From an uncultured Flavobacteriaceae bacterium (GTDB lineage Bacteria; Bacteroidota; Bacteroidia; Flavobacteriales; Flavobacteriaceae): a stretch of 64,000 nucleotides of DNA. The notes below the pieces were generated by a model. That model was given only the letters and a program-made list of their open reading frames with translations. It did not search any database and was not told the DNA's origin. The translations under genes and the position numbers were made by a program. The DNA is taken from positions 124,001 to 188,000 of the forward strand of contig CAJIYH010000004.1 of assembly GCA_905181615.1 (NCBI GenBank), in the 5' to 3' direction. The number at the start of each line of letters is the position of its first letter. The first letter of the stretch is position 1. This document shows, piece after piece, positions 15,398 through 23,932 of the stretch.

Positions 15398-16838
15398 AAA
15401 AATAACATTGATTCTTTTAATGAGTTTTGGATTTGTTTCCTTTGCTCAAAAAGATACTCTAAAGTCTTATAAGAAGAAAGTGTTAGAAACTGTAGAAGTA
15501 GATATGCTTCTTGGTTTTTATACACAAAAAGGCATCCATGCTTCAGTTACTGGTGGTATTGGAAATGAAGATTTACAAAATATAGCTCCAACTGTTGTAA
15601 TTAAAATACCATTAAACGAAGATGATGTTCTAACAGCAGACTTTGGTTTTTCTTCATACACCTCAGCGAGTTCAAGTAATGGAAATCCGTTTAATACTGG
15701 AGCTTCTACTGGGGAAGATCGCGAATATAGTGGTGGCGATGGAAGTGGAAGTGGCGGTCAAGGACCAAAAGGTTCTCCTTGGGTTGCTTCTTCAGGTGCC
15801 TCTAGAAAAGATGTGCTAACTGCTTTGAGCCTATCCTATGTTCATGCCACAGACGACAGAAACAGATATTGGTCCTCTAATATTGGTTCTTCTTATGAGT
15901 ACGACTACCAGTCTTTTGGTTTTGGGGGAGGCGTAACTCAGTTATGGAATGAAAAAAATACAGAACTTAATATAAAAGCTCAAGTATACTTAGATCAATG
16001 GATTCCAATAATTCCAACTGAAATAGATGAATACGAGCAATTCGGTTCAGATTTTTTAATTGATACTCAAAGTTATTTTTCAGGGGTAAGTGTCCTAAAT
16101 TCAAACGGGGCTAGTGTAGCAGAGTACCTTCCGTCAAAATTCACTCCTATAAACAATGTGAATAGAAATTCCTATTCCTTTTCTCTAGGGTTTTCTCAAA
16201 TATTAACCCCTAGAATGCAATTTTCTATAGCTCTTGATTTAGTAAAGCAAGAAGGTTGGCTAGCAAATCCTCTACAGCGGGTTTACTTTTCAGATAAATC
16301 AAATTATTATGTGGGGAATGCAAACAATATTTCTAATTATGAAAATCCTTCCAATACAGATGTCTTTCATCTAGCAGATGACATTGAGCGTCTTCCGAGT
16401 ACTCGTCTGAAGTACCCGCTAGGTATGCGATTAAATTACTATGTTAATGAATATTTAGTTATACGTTCTTATTTTAGGAAATATCTTGATGATTGGGGTG
16501 TAGATTCTAATACGTTTCAGGTAGAACTTCCTGTTAAATTTAATATGAGTTGGAGGATAATACCAAGCTTTAGATACTTTGATCAAACCGCTGCAGATTA
16601 TTTTGCACCATATAATCAGCATCTGTCTACTCAAGATTATTATACTTCGGATTATGATCTTTCTGCATTTTCGAGTTATCAAGTAGGAGGTGAGTTTGTT
16701 TTTACAGATGTCTTGTCTAATTATGGCGTATGGAAATTATCTTTAAAGAGAATTGGTTTACGTGTTCAGAATTATCAGAGATCAGATGGCCTTTCTGCGT
16801 TTAGTATCTCAACTAATTTCAGTTTTGTTTTAGATTAA
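15384..16838 (+). CDS. DUF3570 outer-membrane beta-barrel protein
   Basis: I choose GTG at 15384 because it gives a compact signal peptide (VVVIKKITLILLMSFGFVSFAQ region). ATG at 15360 would add eight residues, and frames starting at 15276 are unlikely. The mature chain of about 465 residues shows alternating amphipathic strands and ends in an aromatic-rich beta pattern closing on FVLD, as in outer-membrane barrels. Residues about 105-145 are a Gly/Ser-rich segment with SGASRKD (15792-15812), which resembles the SGAT-type motif flavinylated by ApbE. The start overlaps the end of the DUF4266 gene. Confidence 0.85.
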   Translation: MVVIKKITLILLMSFGFVSFAQKDTLKSYKKKVLETVEVDMLLGFYTQKGIHASVTGGIGNEDLQNIAPTVVIKIPLNEDDVLTADFGFSSYTSASSSNGNPFNTGASTGEDREYSGGDGSGSGGQGPKGSPWVASSGASRKDVLTALSLSYVHATDDRNRYWSSNIGSSYEYDYQSFGFGGGVTQLWNEKNTELNIKAQVYLDQWIPIIPTEIDEYEQFGSDFLIDTQSYFSGVSVLNSNGASVAEYLPSKFTPINNVNRNSYSFSLGFSQILTPRMQFSIALDLVKQEGWLANPLQRVYFSDKSNYYVGNANNISNYENPSNTDVFHLADDIERLPSTRLKYPLGMRLNYYVNEYLVIRSYFRKYLDDWGVDSNTFQVELPVKFNMSWRIIPSFRYFDQTAADYFAPYNQHLSTQDYYTSDYDLSAFSSYQVGGEFVFTDVLSNYGVWKLSLKRIGLRVQNYQRSDGLSAFSISTNFSFVLD

Positions 16839-16865
16839 TTAAGTTCATGTTTCCTTAAAAAGTAG

Positions 16866-16873
16866 TAATTTTG
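16866..16873 (+). promoter_or_regulatory. prfA -7 box TAATTTTG
   Basis: This TAnnTTTG match lies 19 bp before the prfA ATG. No good -33 TTG is visible. Confidence 0.45.
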
Positions 16874-16892
16874 CCACATAGATTACCAAGTT

Positions 16893-17969
16893 ATGATCGA
16901 AAAACTACAAATAATTCAGCAACGCTTTGATGAAGTCTCAGACTTGATTATACAACCGGACATTATATCGGATCAGAAGCGTTATATTCAGTTGAATAAA
17001 GAGTACAAAGACTTGAGGATTTTGACTGAAAAGGGTTATCAATACAAGGCTTTATTAGCAAATATTAGTGAAGCCGAAGAAATTATCAACGACACTTCAG
17101 ATCCTGAAATGGTTGAGATGGCTAAAATGCAGTTGGAGGAAGCAAAAGAACTTGTTCCTGAATTAGAAGAGGATATTAAATTCCTTTTAATTCCAAAAGA
17201 CCCTGAAGATTCTAAAAATATTGTTGTAGAAATTCGCGCCGGTACCGGTGGTGATGAAGCCAGTATTTTTGCAGGAGATTTATATCGTATGTACTCAAAA
17301 TTTTGTCAAGACAAAGGATGGAGTGTGAGTCTGGTTGATAGTAGTGAGGGAACTGCTGGTGGCTTTAAAGAGGTTATTTTTGAAGCTTCTGGAGAAGATT
17401 GTTACGGTGTTATGAAGTTTGAGTCTGGTGTTCACCGAGTTCAACGTGTTCCTCAAACAGAAACCCAAGGAAGGGTTCATACTTCTGCTGCAACCGTTAT
17501 GGTTTTGCCTGAAGCAGAAGAGTTTGACGTTGAGGTTAATATGAGTGATATACGTATAGATTATTTTTGTTCATCAGGACCTGGAGGGCAGTCGGTAAAT
17601 ACAACCTATTCTGCAGTTCGTTTAACGCATGAGCCAACCGGAATTGTTGCGCAATGTCAAGATCAAAAATCACAGCATAAGAATAAAGACAAAGCACTGA
17701 AAGTTCTTCGTTCTCGGTTATACGAAATGGAACTGGCTAAGAAACTAGAAGCAGATTCTCAAAAGAGAAATTCTTTAGTTTCTTCTGGAGATCGTTCTGC
17801 AAAAATAAGAACCTACAATTACCCACAGGGTAGAGTAACCGATCACCGAATTGGATTAACGTTATATGATCTTCAAAACATCATCAATGGAGATGTTCAA
17901 AAATTAATAGACGAATTGCAGTTATATCATAACACCGAAAAGCTTAAAGAGGCAGGAGAAGTATTTTAA
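16893..17969 (+). CDS. prfA: peptide chain release factor 1
   Basis: RF1 recognises UAA and UAG and triggers peptide release. The 358 residues match the family length. The catalytic GGQ loop is in [12 protein letters not shown] (about residues 228-239), preceded by the domain-2 region [12 protein letters not shown] (about 113-124) and [12 protein letters not shown]. The C-terminus [14 protein letters not shown] is also standard. pyrF follows after 3 bp, so the two are cotranscribed. Confidence 0.96.
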   Translation: MIEKLQIIQQRFDEVSDLIIQPDIISDQKRYIQLNKEYKDLRILTEKGYQYKALLANISEAEEIINDTSDPEMVEMAKMQLEEAKELVPELEEDIKFLLIPKDPEDSKNIVVEIRAGTGGDEASIFAGDLYRMYSKFCQDKGWSVSLVDSSEGTAGGFKEVIFEASGEDCYGVMKFESGVHRVQRVPQTETQGRVHTSAATVMVLPEAEEFDVEVNMSDIRIDYFCSSGPGGQSVNTTYSAVRLTHEPTGIVAQCQDQKSQHKNKDKALKVLRSRLYEMELAKKLEADSQKRNSLVSSGDRSAKIRTYNYPQGRVTDHRIGLTLYDLQNIINGDVQKLIDELQLYHNTEKLKEAGEVF

Positions 17970-17972
17970 TTT

Positions 17973-18800
17973 ATGAGAATCGAAGCGTTAAAAAAGCAAA
18001 TCCTAGCTAAGAAGTCATTCTTATGTGTTGGTCTTGATGTTGATCTAGAAAAGGTTCCAGAACATATCAAGGCAATGGAAGATCCATTGTATGAATTTTC
18101 TAAAGCCATTATAGATTCTACTGCTGCTTATGCCGTTGCTTACAAACCTAACATTGCTTTTTTTGAAACATATGGGCCAGAAGGAATGGCTTCTTTAAAA
18201 CGAGTGATGGGTTATCTTAATAACAAACATCCAGAAATTTTCACTATTGCTGATGCAAAAAGAGGAGATATAGGTAATACTGCAACACGCTATGCTAAAG
18301 CTTACTTCAAAACTTATAATTTTGATTCCATTACTGTTGCCCCGTATATGGGTAAAGATTCAGTTGAGCCGTTTTTAAGTTTCGACGAAAAATACGCTAT
18401 ACTTCTTGCTCTTACATCAAACGGGGGATCGTCTGATTTTCAAACGCAAGAGGTTGGAGGACAAATGCTTTATGAAAAGGTAATCCAGACCAGTATTGAA
18501 TGGGAAGGTTCTGAACGTCTAATGTATGTAGTTGGAGCAACTAAAGCAAATGCATTGAGAAAAATACGAGAATTAATTCCGAATTCTTTTTTGTTGATTC
18601 CAGGGGTTGGAGCGCAAGGTGGTAGTTTGACAGAAGTTGCGGAAAATGGACTTTCGAGCGATGTAGGTATTTTGGTTAATTCTTCTAGAGGCATTATTTA
18701 TGCATCAACAGACGAGAATTTTGCTCGGGAGGCTAAAAAAGCGGCACGAGAATTGCAGTCACAAATGGAAAGTATCCTCAAAAATAAAAATTACATATAA
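17973..18800 (+). CDS. pyrF: orotidine 5'-phosphate decarboxylase
   Basis: The enzyme decarboxylates OMP to UMP, the last step of pyrimidine synthesis. LCVGLDVD at the N-terminus, the catalytic block DAKRGDIGNTA (about residues 90-100), TVAPYMGKD and the phosphate-binding LIPGVGAQGG place it in the longer type 2 group of about 275 residues. The stop codon overlaps the ATG of the next gene (TAATG). pyrD is also in this window, at 61805. Confidence 0.96.
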   Translation: MRIEALKKQILAKKSFLCVGLDVDLEKVPEHIKAMEDPLYEFSKAIIDSTAAYAVAYKPNIAFFETYGPEGMASLKRVMGYLNNKHPEIFTIADAKRGDIGNTATRYAKAYFKTYNFDSITVAPYMGKDSVEPFLSFDEKYAILLALTSNGGSSDFQTQEVGGQMLYEKVIQTSIEWEGSERLMYVVGATKANALRKIRELIPNSFLLIPGVGAQGGSLTEVAENGLSSDVGILVNSSRGIIYASTDENFAREAKKAARELQSQMESILKNKNYI

Positions 18801-19585
18801 TGTTGAACTATACTTTGTATGAGAATGATAAAAGCGCACCATGGGTAACTTTTGTTCATGGAGCTGGTGGAAGTTCATCCGTTTGGTTTAAGCAAATCCG
18901 AAGCTTTTCAAAAATATTCAACCTGCTACTTGTTGATCTTCGCGGACACGGCTCTTCAAGCGTAAAATTAATTTTACCGTCAAAAGATGCTTACACTTTC
19001 GATGCTATTGCTAAAGATATCATTGAGATATTAGATCATGAAAAAATTGATAAATCTCACTTTATAGGGATTTCTTTGGGCACAATTTTAATTCGCCAAA
19101 TTGCCGAAATGCAGCCCAAAAGAGTTTTGAGTATGACTTTAGGAGGTGCAATTTTGAAATTTAATTTTCGTTCCAGAATTCTTATTTTTGTCGGAAATTT
19201 AACAAAATCAATAATCCCATATATGTGGATTTATAAAGTATTTGCTTTTATTATTATGCCTCATCGTAACCATAGAGATTCTAGAATTATGTTTATTCGT
19301 GAGGCTAAGAAATTATATCAAAAGGAATTTGTCAGGTGGTTTAAGCTTACTGTTGAATTGGTTCCCTTACTCAAGATCTTTAGGCAAGAAGAGGTTAAAA
19401 TCCCAACCCTTTATGTTATGGGTTCTGAAGATTATATGTTCTTACCTTCTGTGAGGAATGTAGTTGGTGAGCATTTATCTTCCCAGTTGCAGGTAATTCA
19501 TAAATGTGGTCATGTTGTAAATATTGAACAACCAGAAAAGTTCAACAACATGACAATTGATTTTATAAAAAAACTTAAGTTTTAA
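18800..19585 (+). CDS. alpha/beta hydrolase, unknown substrate
   Basis: The 261 residues form a standard alpha/beta hydrolase: oxyanion region VHGAGGSS (about 19-26), LLVDLRGHGSS, nucleophile elbow FIGISLGT (about 92-99), late acid MGSEDYMFLP and catalytic His in IHKCGHVVNIEQPE. It has no signal peptide and a hydrophobic lid region. The start overlaps the pyrF stop, so it is the third gene of the prfA operon. It overlaps the end of convergent purU by four bases. The function cannot be inferred from the neighbours. Confidence 0.85.
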   Translation: MLNYTLYENDKSAPWVTFVHGAGGSSSVWFKQIRSFSKIFNLLLVDLRGHGSSSVKLILPSKDAYTFDAIAKDIIEILDHEKIDKSHFIGISLGTILIRQIAEMQPKRVLSMTLGGAILKFNFRSRILIFVGNLTKSIIPYMWIYKVFAFIIMPHRNHRDSRIMFIREAKKLYQKEFVRWFKLTVELVPLLKIFRQEEVKIPTLYVMGSEDYMFLPSVRNVVGEHLSSQLQVIHKCGHVVNIEQPEKFNNMTIDFIKKLKF

Positions 19586-20436
19586 GAAAACACAATAGTT
19601 TTATTCTTGTAAACCATTACTTTTCTGGCAACATGGAGTTGCAATGCCTTAGATAAAACAATTCGTTCCAAATCCCTTCCTTTAGCAATAAAATCATCAA
19701 TAGAATTTAGGTGAGAAACGTGGGTAGTGTTTTGTTCTATAATGGGTCCAGCATCGAGTTCTTTAGTCACGTAATGACTGGTTGCTCCAATAATTTTCAC
19801 GCCTCTCTCATATGCAGAATGATAGGGTTTTGCTCCTGGAAATGCAGGCAAGAATGAATGGTGAATGTTAATGATTTTATCCTTGAAATGCTCAATTAAC
19901 TTTCCTGAAATTATTTGCATATAGCGTGCAAGAACAATAAAATCTACTCCATGCTCTTGAAGTATTTGGAGCTGTTTTTCTTCTGCTTTTTTCTTATTTT
20001 CATTGGTTATAGGTATGTGATAAAAAGGAATTTCAAAGCGCTCAGCAATACTTTTTAAATCTAAATGATTACTTAGTATAAAAGGAATATGGACAGCCAA
20101 TTCACCAGATTGGTGACGGGCTAATATATCGTATAAACAGTGATCGTATTTAGAAACAAATAACGCCATTTTCGGAAATTCATCATTTAGGTAAATCTCT
20201 ACCTTTAGTTGAAATTGAGTTCCAATAGTGCGTTCAAAAGTTGACTTAAAATGTTCTATACTCTGACTGTCTTCAGAAATTTCACATTCAACCCGCATAA
20301 AGAAAATAGAATTTACTCGATCTACATATTGGTCTATGTAAACAATATTGCCATTGTTGTTGTGAATGAAGTTTGTGACTTCAGCAATTATTCCCTTTTG
20401 ATCAGGACAGTTCATGACTAAGGTAATTCTTTTCAT
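19582..20436 (-). CDS. purU: formyltetrahydrofolate deformylase
   Basis: The enzyme hydrolyses 10-formyl-THF to formate and THF, balancing one-carbon pools. An N-terminal ACT domain (CPDQKGIIAEVTNFI, about residues 9-23) is followed by a formyltransferase fold with INIHHSFLPAFPGAKPYH (about 222-239) and the conserved aspartate in ELDAGPI. Length 284 is typical. The start at 20436 directly precedes RITLVMNCPD. Confidence 0.94.
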   Translation of the reverse strand: MKRITLVMNCPDQKGIIAEVTNFIHNNNGNIVYIDQYVDRVNSIFFMRVECEISEDSQSIEHFKSTFERTIGTQFQLKVEIYLNDEFPKMALFVSKYDHCLYDILARHQSGELAVHIPFILSNHLDLKSIAERFEIPFYHIPITNENKKKAEEKQLQILQEHGVDFIVLARYMQIISGKLIEHFKDKIINIHHSFLPAFPGAKPYHSAYERGVKIIGATSHYVTKELDAGPIIEQNTTHVSHLNSIDDFIAKGRDLERIVLSKALQLHVARKVMVYKNKTIVFS

Positions 20437-20498
20437 TTCTATGCTTGATTTGGTTAAATATATTATTTAATAACGCTTTATATTTTTTTTTAGTGTAA

Positions 20499-20536
20499 AA
20501 AAACCCCTGAAAGCTTACCAAGACCTTCAGGGGGAA
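20499..20536 (-). terminator. terminator of the P-II/amt/porin operon
   Basis: On the minus strand CCCCTGAA and TTTCAGGGG form a stem around GGTCTTGGTAAGC and run into seven T. Confidence 0.85.
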
Positions 20537-20558
20537 ACCAAACAATTATATTTTTTAT

Positions 20559-21605
20559 TTAGAATGAATATATAGCAGCTACTACAAACGATGCTAAATT
20601 GTCTGAAAAGTCAGTTGCATTTTTAGAGTAGATATTTGCAGAAGCAGTATCGATTCTAAATTCTGGCTTTAAGATAAAATTCCCGTTGGTGTAACTTCCT
20701 GTTATAGTAAAAGAGGTATTGTCTGCGTCTTCAAAACTAGTGGCTAATTCACCAGAGTATAATGCTGCAGCTCCACCATCAGTTTCGTTAAAAATTTCTC
20801 CTCTAAGACCAACACTAAAGCTTTCCGATAAAGCTAGTTGAGGATATAAGGCTATTCCAGAGAATCCTGCATCGCCTTCAAGATCTGTTGAAGTTGCATT
20901 AACTCCTAAGAAAAAGCTATCCGTAAGATTAACACCACCTGTAAAGTCAATTTGTGTATAATTATCTCCTGCTAGAAGGTTGATGTACTGACCGTATAAA
21001 CCTAATTGTACTCCGTACATATAGCTATCAAACATTGCTCCGTCTTCACCGCCAAAGTTTCCTTCTGTGTAGTCTGTTTGGTTCAATACTGCAAGCATTA
21101 AAGAAACATCATCAGAAAGTGTAAAGTCTGCTTTTATACCTGTATGTGAGAATGGGCCGTATGAGAACATATAAGAAGTCGAGTAGTTGAAGTTAGCTAC
21201 TGGAGAAATAACCTCGTACCCAAGGAACGTATTAAAGTTTCCTAGGGTTAGGGTAAAACTATCGCTGAAGTTATAGTAAGCATACAATTGGTTGACAATA
21301 TTTGAAGAGCCTGAAGAGTTAAATACTGCTTCTGTTCCCCTAGGGCCGTATACAAAGTCTGCTACAAATCCATGTTTGTCACCTTCGTAAGAAAGTACAA
21401 TATTTGCCATTCCTAGTGCAAAACCAGGAAGATTAGCGAATGAAGTATAAGGTGCAAACTCTGCACTTCTAAAGTAGGTGTCTACAGACCCACTTACACT
21501 AAAAGTTGGAGCTGCTTCTTCTGTTGTTTCTTCTGTTTCTTGAGCAAATGAAACTGCTGATGCAAGAAATACTATTGATAAAATTGTTTTTTTGAAAATT
21601 TTCAT
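20559..21605 (-). CDS. outer-membrane porin of the ammonium operon
   Basis: The 348-residue product has a signal peptide (FKKTILSIVFLASAVSFAQ), a short acidic spacer rich in Glu/Thr, and alternating strands ending in VVAAIYSF, the C-terminal aromatic signature of outer-membrane barrels. Family members are annotated as putative porins. It is the last gene of the operon P-II, ammonium transporter, porin, 32 bp after the transporter. It may therefore admit nitrogenous solutes or ammonium across the outer membrane; this role is inferred from context only. Confidence 0.8.
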   Translation of the reverse strand: MKIFKKTILSIVFLASAVSFAQETEETTEEAAPTFSVSGSVDTYFRSAEFAPYTSFANLPGFALGMANIVLSYEGDKHGFVADFVYGPRGTEAVFNSSGSSNIVNQLYAYYNFSDSFTLTLGNFNTFLGYEVISPVANFNYSTSYMFSYGPFSHTGIKADFTLSDDVSLMLAVLNQTDYTEGNFGGEDGAMFDSYMYGVQLGLYGQYINLLAGDNYTQIDFTGGVNLTDSFFLGVNATSTDLEGDAGFSGIALYPQLALSESFSVGLRGEIFNETDGGAAALYSGELATSFEDADNTSFTITGSYTNGNFILKPEFRIDTASANIYSKNATDFSDNLASFVVAAIYSF

Positions 21606-21637
21606 AATGTAATTAATTTAATTATTGTTTTTATTTG

Positions 21638-22885
21638 TTAATGTTGATTTAGTCTAAAGTCTGGGTAAGCATCCATACCGTGTTCAGCTAAATCCAACCC
21701 TTTAAGTTCTTCTTCCTTTTTCACTCTAATACTTCCGCCTGAAATTAATTTCACTAGATAGAGAATTGCAAAGCTGCAGACTACACAGAAAGCTCCAACG
21801 ATCCCCACTCCAGCTAATTGAATTAAGAATTGTTCTAAACTTGCCATCGCTCCAAAGATTCCTACTGCAAGTGTTCCCCATATTCCACAGATTAAGTGAA
21901 CAGCAACTGCTCCAACAGGATCATCAAGTTTTAATTTATCTATTAAAGAAACTCCTAGGACAATAATTACTCCAGCAATTGCTCCAATTAAAATAGCATC
22001 CATTGGTCCCATTTGGTCAGCTCCAGCTGTAATACCAACTAAACCACCTAGCACACCATTCATAAACATAGTAAGGTCAAAGTTTTTGTATAGAATATTA
22101 GAAAAGATAGCAGAGGCTATACCACCAGCTGCTGCTGCTAAACAGGTTGTTACTAAAGTTAAAGAAGTTAGCGCGGGATCTGCAGACAATACAGACCCAC
22201 CATTAAATCCAAACCATCCTAACCAAAGGATCAATACACCAGCTGCTGCTAATGGTAAATTATGACCTGGAATTGCTCTAGAAGTTCCATCTGAATCAAA
22301 TTTACCAATACGTGCTCCTAGTAAATAGATTGAAATTAAAGCGGCCCATCCACCAACAGAGTGAACTAAAGTTGAACCAGCGAAGTCATAGAATCCCATT
22401 GAATCAAGAAATCCACCACCCCATTTCCAAGAACCTACAATAGGATAAACCAATCCTAAGTATATAATAGCGAAAATCATAAAGCTTCTAAGCTTCATAC
22501 GTTCTGCTACTGCTCCAGAAACTATAGTTGCTGCTGTTGCTGCAAACATTCCTTGGAATAAAAAGTCGGTCCACCAAGTGTAACCGCCATCTGCATAAGC
22601 AGTGGTCATTCCGTTTTCAGGAGCTGCGATACCCCATCCTGCAAACTTAAAGATGCCCATGGCGCCTTCCTCAAATCCAGGATACATAAGGTTAAATCCT
22701 CCTAATGCATAAAGTAGAAGCCCTACAGTTATTACAAAGAAGTTTTTGAATAATATATTGATCGTATTTTTTTGTCTAGTAAGGCCAATTTCTAAAAATG
22801 AAAATCCTAAGTGCATAAAAAAGACTAATGCTGTACAGATCATCATCCATAGATTGTTTGCTGTAAAAATTGCTGTTGATTCCAT
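21638..22885 (-). CDS. amt: ammonium transporter
   Basis: Amt proteins conduct ammonium across the inner membrane as trimers. The 415 residues have 11 expected helices, with FQGMFAATAATIVSGAVAER (about 110-129), the twin-His helices VHSVGGWAAL (first pore His, about 175) and VHLICGIWGT (second, about 330), and GWFGFNGGS. It starts with a helix and no signal peptide. The P-II gene is directly upstream in the same operon, matching the conserved Amt-GlnK pairing in which P-II plugs the pore. Confidence 0.96.
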   Translation of the reverse strand: MESTAIFTANNLWMMICTALVFFMHLGFSFLEIGLTRQKNTINILFKNFFVITVGLLLYALGGFNLMYPGFEEGAMGIFKFAGWGIAAPENGMTTAYADGGYTWWTDFLFQGMFAATAATIVSGAVAERMKLRSFMIFAIIYLGLVYPIVGSWKWGGGFLDSMGFYDFAGSTLVHSVGGWAALISIYLLGARIGKFDSDGTSRAIPGHNLPLAAAGVLILWLGWFGFNGGSVLSADPALTSLTLVTTCLAAAAGGIASAIFSNILYKNFDLTMFMNGVLGGLVGITAGADQMGPMDAILIGAIAGVIIVLGVSLIDKLKLDDPVGAVAVHLICGIWGTLAVGIFGAMASLEQFLIQLAGVGIVGAFCVVCSFAILYLVKLISGGSIRVKKEEELKGLDLAEHGMDAYPDFRLNQH

Positions 22886-22910
22886 AATAAATTATAGTTA
22901 TTTGTTTTTT

Positions 22911-23249
22911 TTAGTTAAGTGTTTCTCCTCCAGTTTCTCCTGTGCGAATTCTAATTGCTTCGTCTATTGTTGAAATAAAGATTTTTCCATCTCCAACTGC
23001 CCCTGTTCCTGCGGAACTTGAAATTGCTTCAAGAGTTCTTTCGAGAAATTGGTCATTAACAACTATCGAGAGGTATCTTCTCTGTATGTCTGAGGTGCTA
23101 TAGGATATCCCTCTATAAACATGTCCCTCTTTTTCATTTCCAACACCAGTAACGTCCCAGTAACTGAAAAAGTTAACCTCTACTTTATGAAGCGCATCTC
23201 TTACTTCTTCAAATTTTGATTTGCGAATAATCGCATCTACTTTTTTCAT
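22911..23249 (-). CDS. glnB: P-II nitrogen regulatory protein
   Basis: The 112-residue trimeric sensor of 2-oxoglutarate, ATP and ADP begins KKVDAIIRKSKFEEV. The T-loop segment VYRGISYSTSDI keeps the tyrosine used for uridylylation in other phyla, although the loop is diverged. The B-loop region is SSAGTGAVGDGKIFI. Linkage to amt argues for a GlnK-type role in transporter gating. Its promoter region carries two copies of the paired motif also found in front of glnII. Confidence 0.95.
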   Translation of the reverse strand: MKKVDAIIRKSKFEEVRDALHKVEVNFFSYWDVTGVGNEKEGHVYRGISYSTSDIQRRYLSIVVNDQFLERTLEAISSSAGTGAVGDGKIFISTIDEAIRIRTGETGGETLN

Positions 23250-23276
23250 ATTATTATTGTTTTAAATGATTTTGGA

Positions 23277-23284
23277 CAAATATA
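23277..23284 (-). promoter_or_regulatory. P-II operon -7 box TATATTTG
   Basis: This TAnnTTTG match on the minus strand lies 27 bp before the ATG. The motif GGTTG (23299-23303) is 14 bp upstream, the same arrangement as in glnII. Confidence 0.55.
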
Positions 23285-23299
23285 ATATTGGGTTCACAC

Positions 23300-23319
23300 A
23301 ACCATAAAATTTTTAGGGT
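23300..23319. promoter_or_regulatory. candidate nitrogen-control operator, site 3 (P-II proximal)
   Basis: AACC at 23300-23303, eleven AT-rich bases, then AGGGT at 23315-23319 followed by AAAT. It overlaps the expected -33 region of the P-II operon. Confidence 0.5.
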
Positions 23320-23404
23320 AAATATTTATATTTTTATATTATTTACAATAATTACCCCCAAAAATTAAGAGTATTAAAAAATAAAGTATATAATATTATT
23401 AAGT

Positions 23405-23424
23405 ACCCCTATTTTTTTAGGGGT
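23405..23424. promoter_or_regulatory. candidate nitrogen-control operator, site 4 (P-II distal)
   Basis: ACCC at 23405-23408, eleven bases, then GGGGT at 23420-23424; read as ACCCC-N10-GGGGT it is a perfect palindrome. It lies 105 bp from the proximal site, about ten helical turns. It could instead be a terminator hairpin downstream of crcB, since T residues fill the loop. Confidence 0.4.
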
Positions 23425-23527
23425 GTCCGAGAAGATATTTTATTTTATACTGGTTTCGGGTACAGTAAATCAATTACATATGATATTATGCTGATTATCA
23501 AGATATTAATTTTTTTATAATTAATTT

Positions 23528-23899
23528 CTAAAGGATTTTAGAGAGCCATAGTCCAGTTACAACCATAAGAATTCCCAAAATAACACTTCCAAGAGAATAT
23601 ATTAAAGGCTGAATAATGTAACCTTCACGGAATAGGTGTACGTTTTCTAAAGCAAAAGAGGAGAATGTTGTTAGACCTCCAGTGAACCCGACAATAAAAA
23701 AGAAATGCAGTTCTTCTTTTAGAATGTTAAATTTATGAAGTACCCCAAATAAGATTCCTATTAACAGACAACCGATGAGGTTTGCAGTAAAAGTACCGTA
23801 TGGGTATAAGCTTGTAGTGTTTTTAAATAGTAAATGGATTCCGTAACGTAAGCTACTTCCCAATCCTCCTCCTAAAAAAACCCATAATAATATTTTCAT
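23528..23899 (-). CDS. crcB: fluoride ion channel Fluc
   Basis: The 123-residue protein has four helices and the family motifs GGGLGSSLRYG near the N-terminus, GTFTANLIGC (about residues 35-44) and GFTGGLTTFSSFA (about 72-84). Fluc proteins form dual-topology dimers that export fluoride. A single gene is consistent with the dual-topology form. I looked for a fluoride riboswitch upstream of the start but the gap to the next gene is only about 30 bp. Confidence 0.93.
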   Translation of the reverse strand: MKILLWVFLGGGLGSSLRYGIHLLFKNTTSLYPYGTFTANLIGCLLIGILFGVLHKFNILKEELHFFFIVGFTGGLTTFSSFALENVHLFREGYIIQPLIYSLGSVILGILMVVTGLWLSKIL

Positions 23900-23932
23900 G
23901 TTTCTAAGTTAGTTGTTTTATGCCAATCATTT

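Noticed and set aside
23900-23932. Fluoride riboswitch before crcB
   Set aside because: The gap to the upstream gene is too short and no conserved fold was seen.
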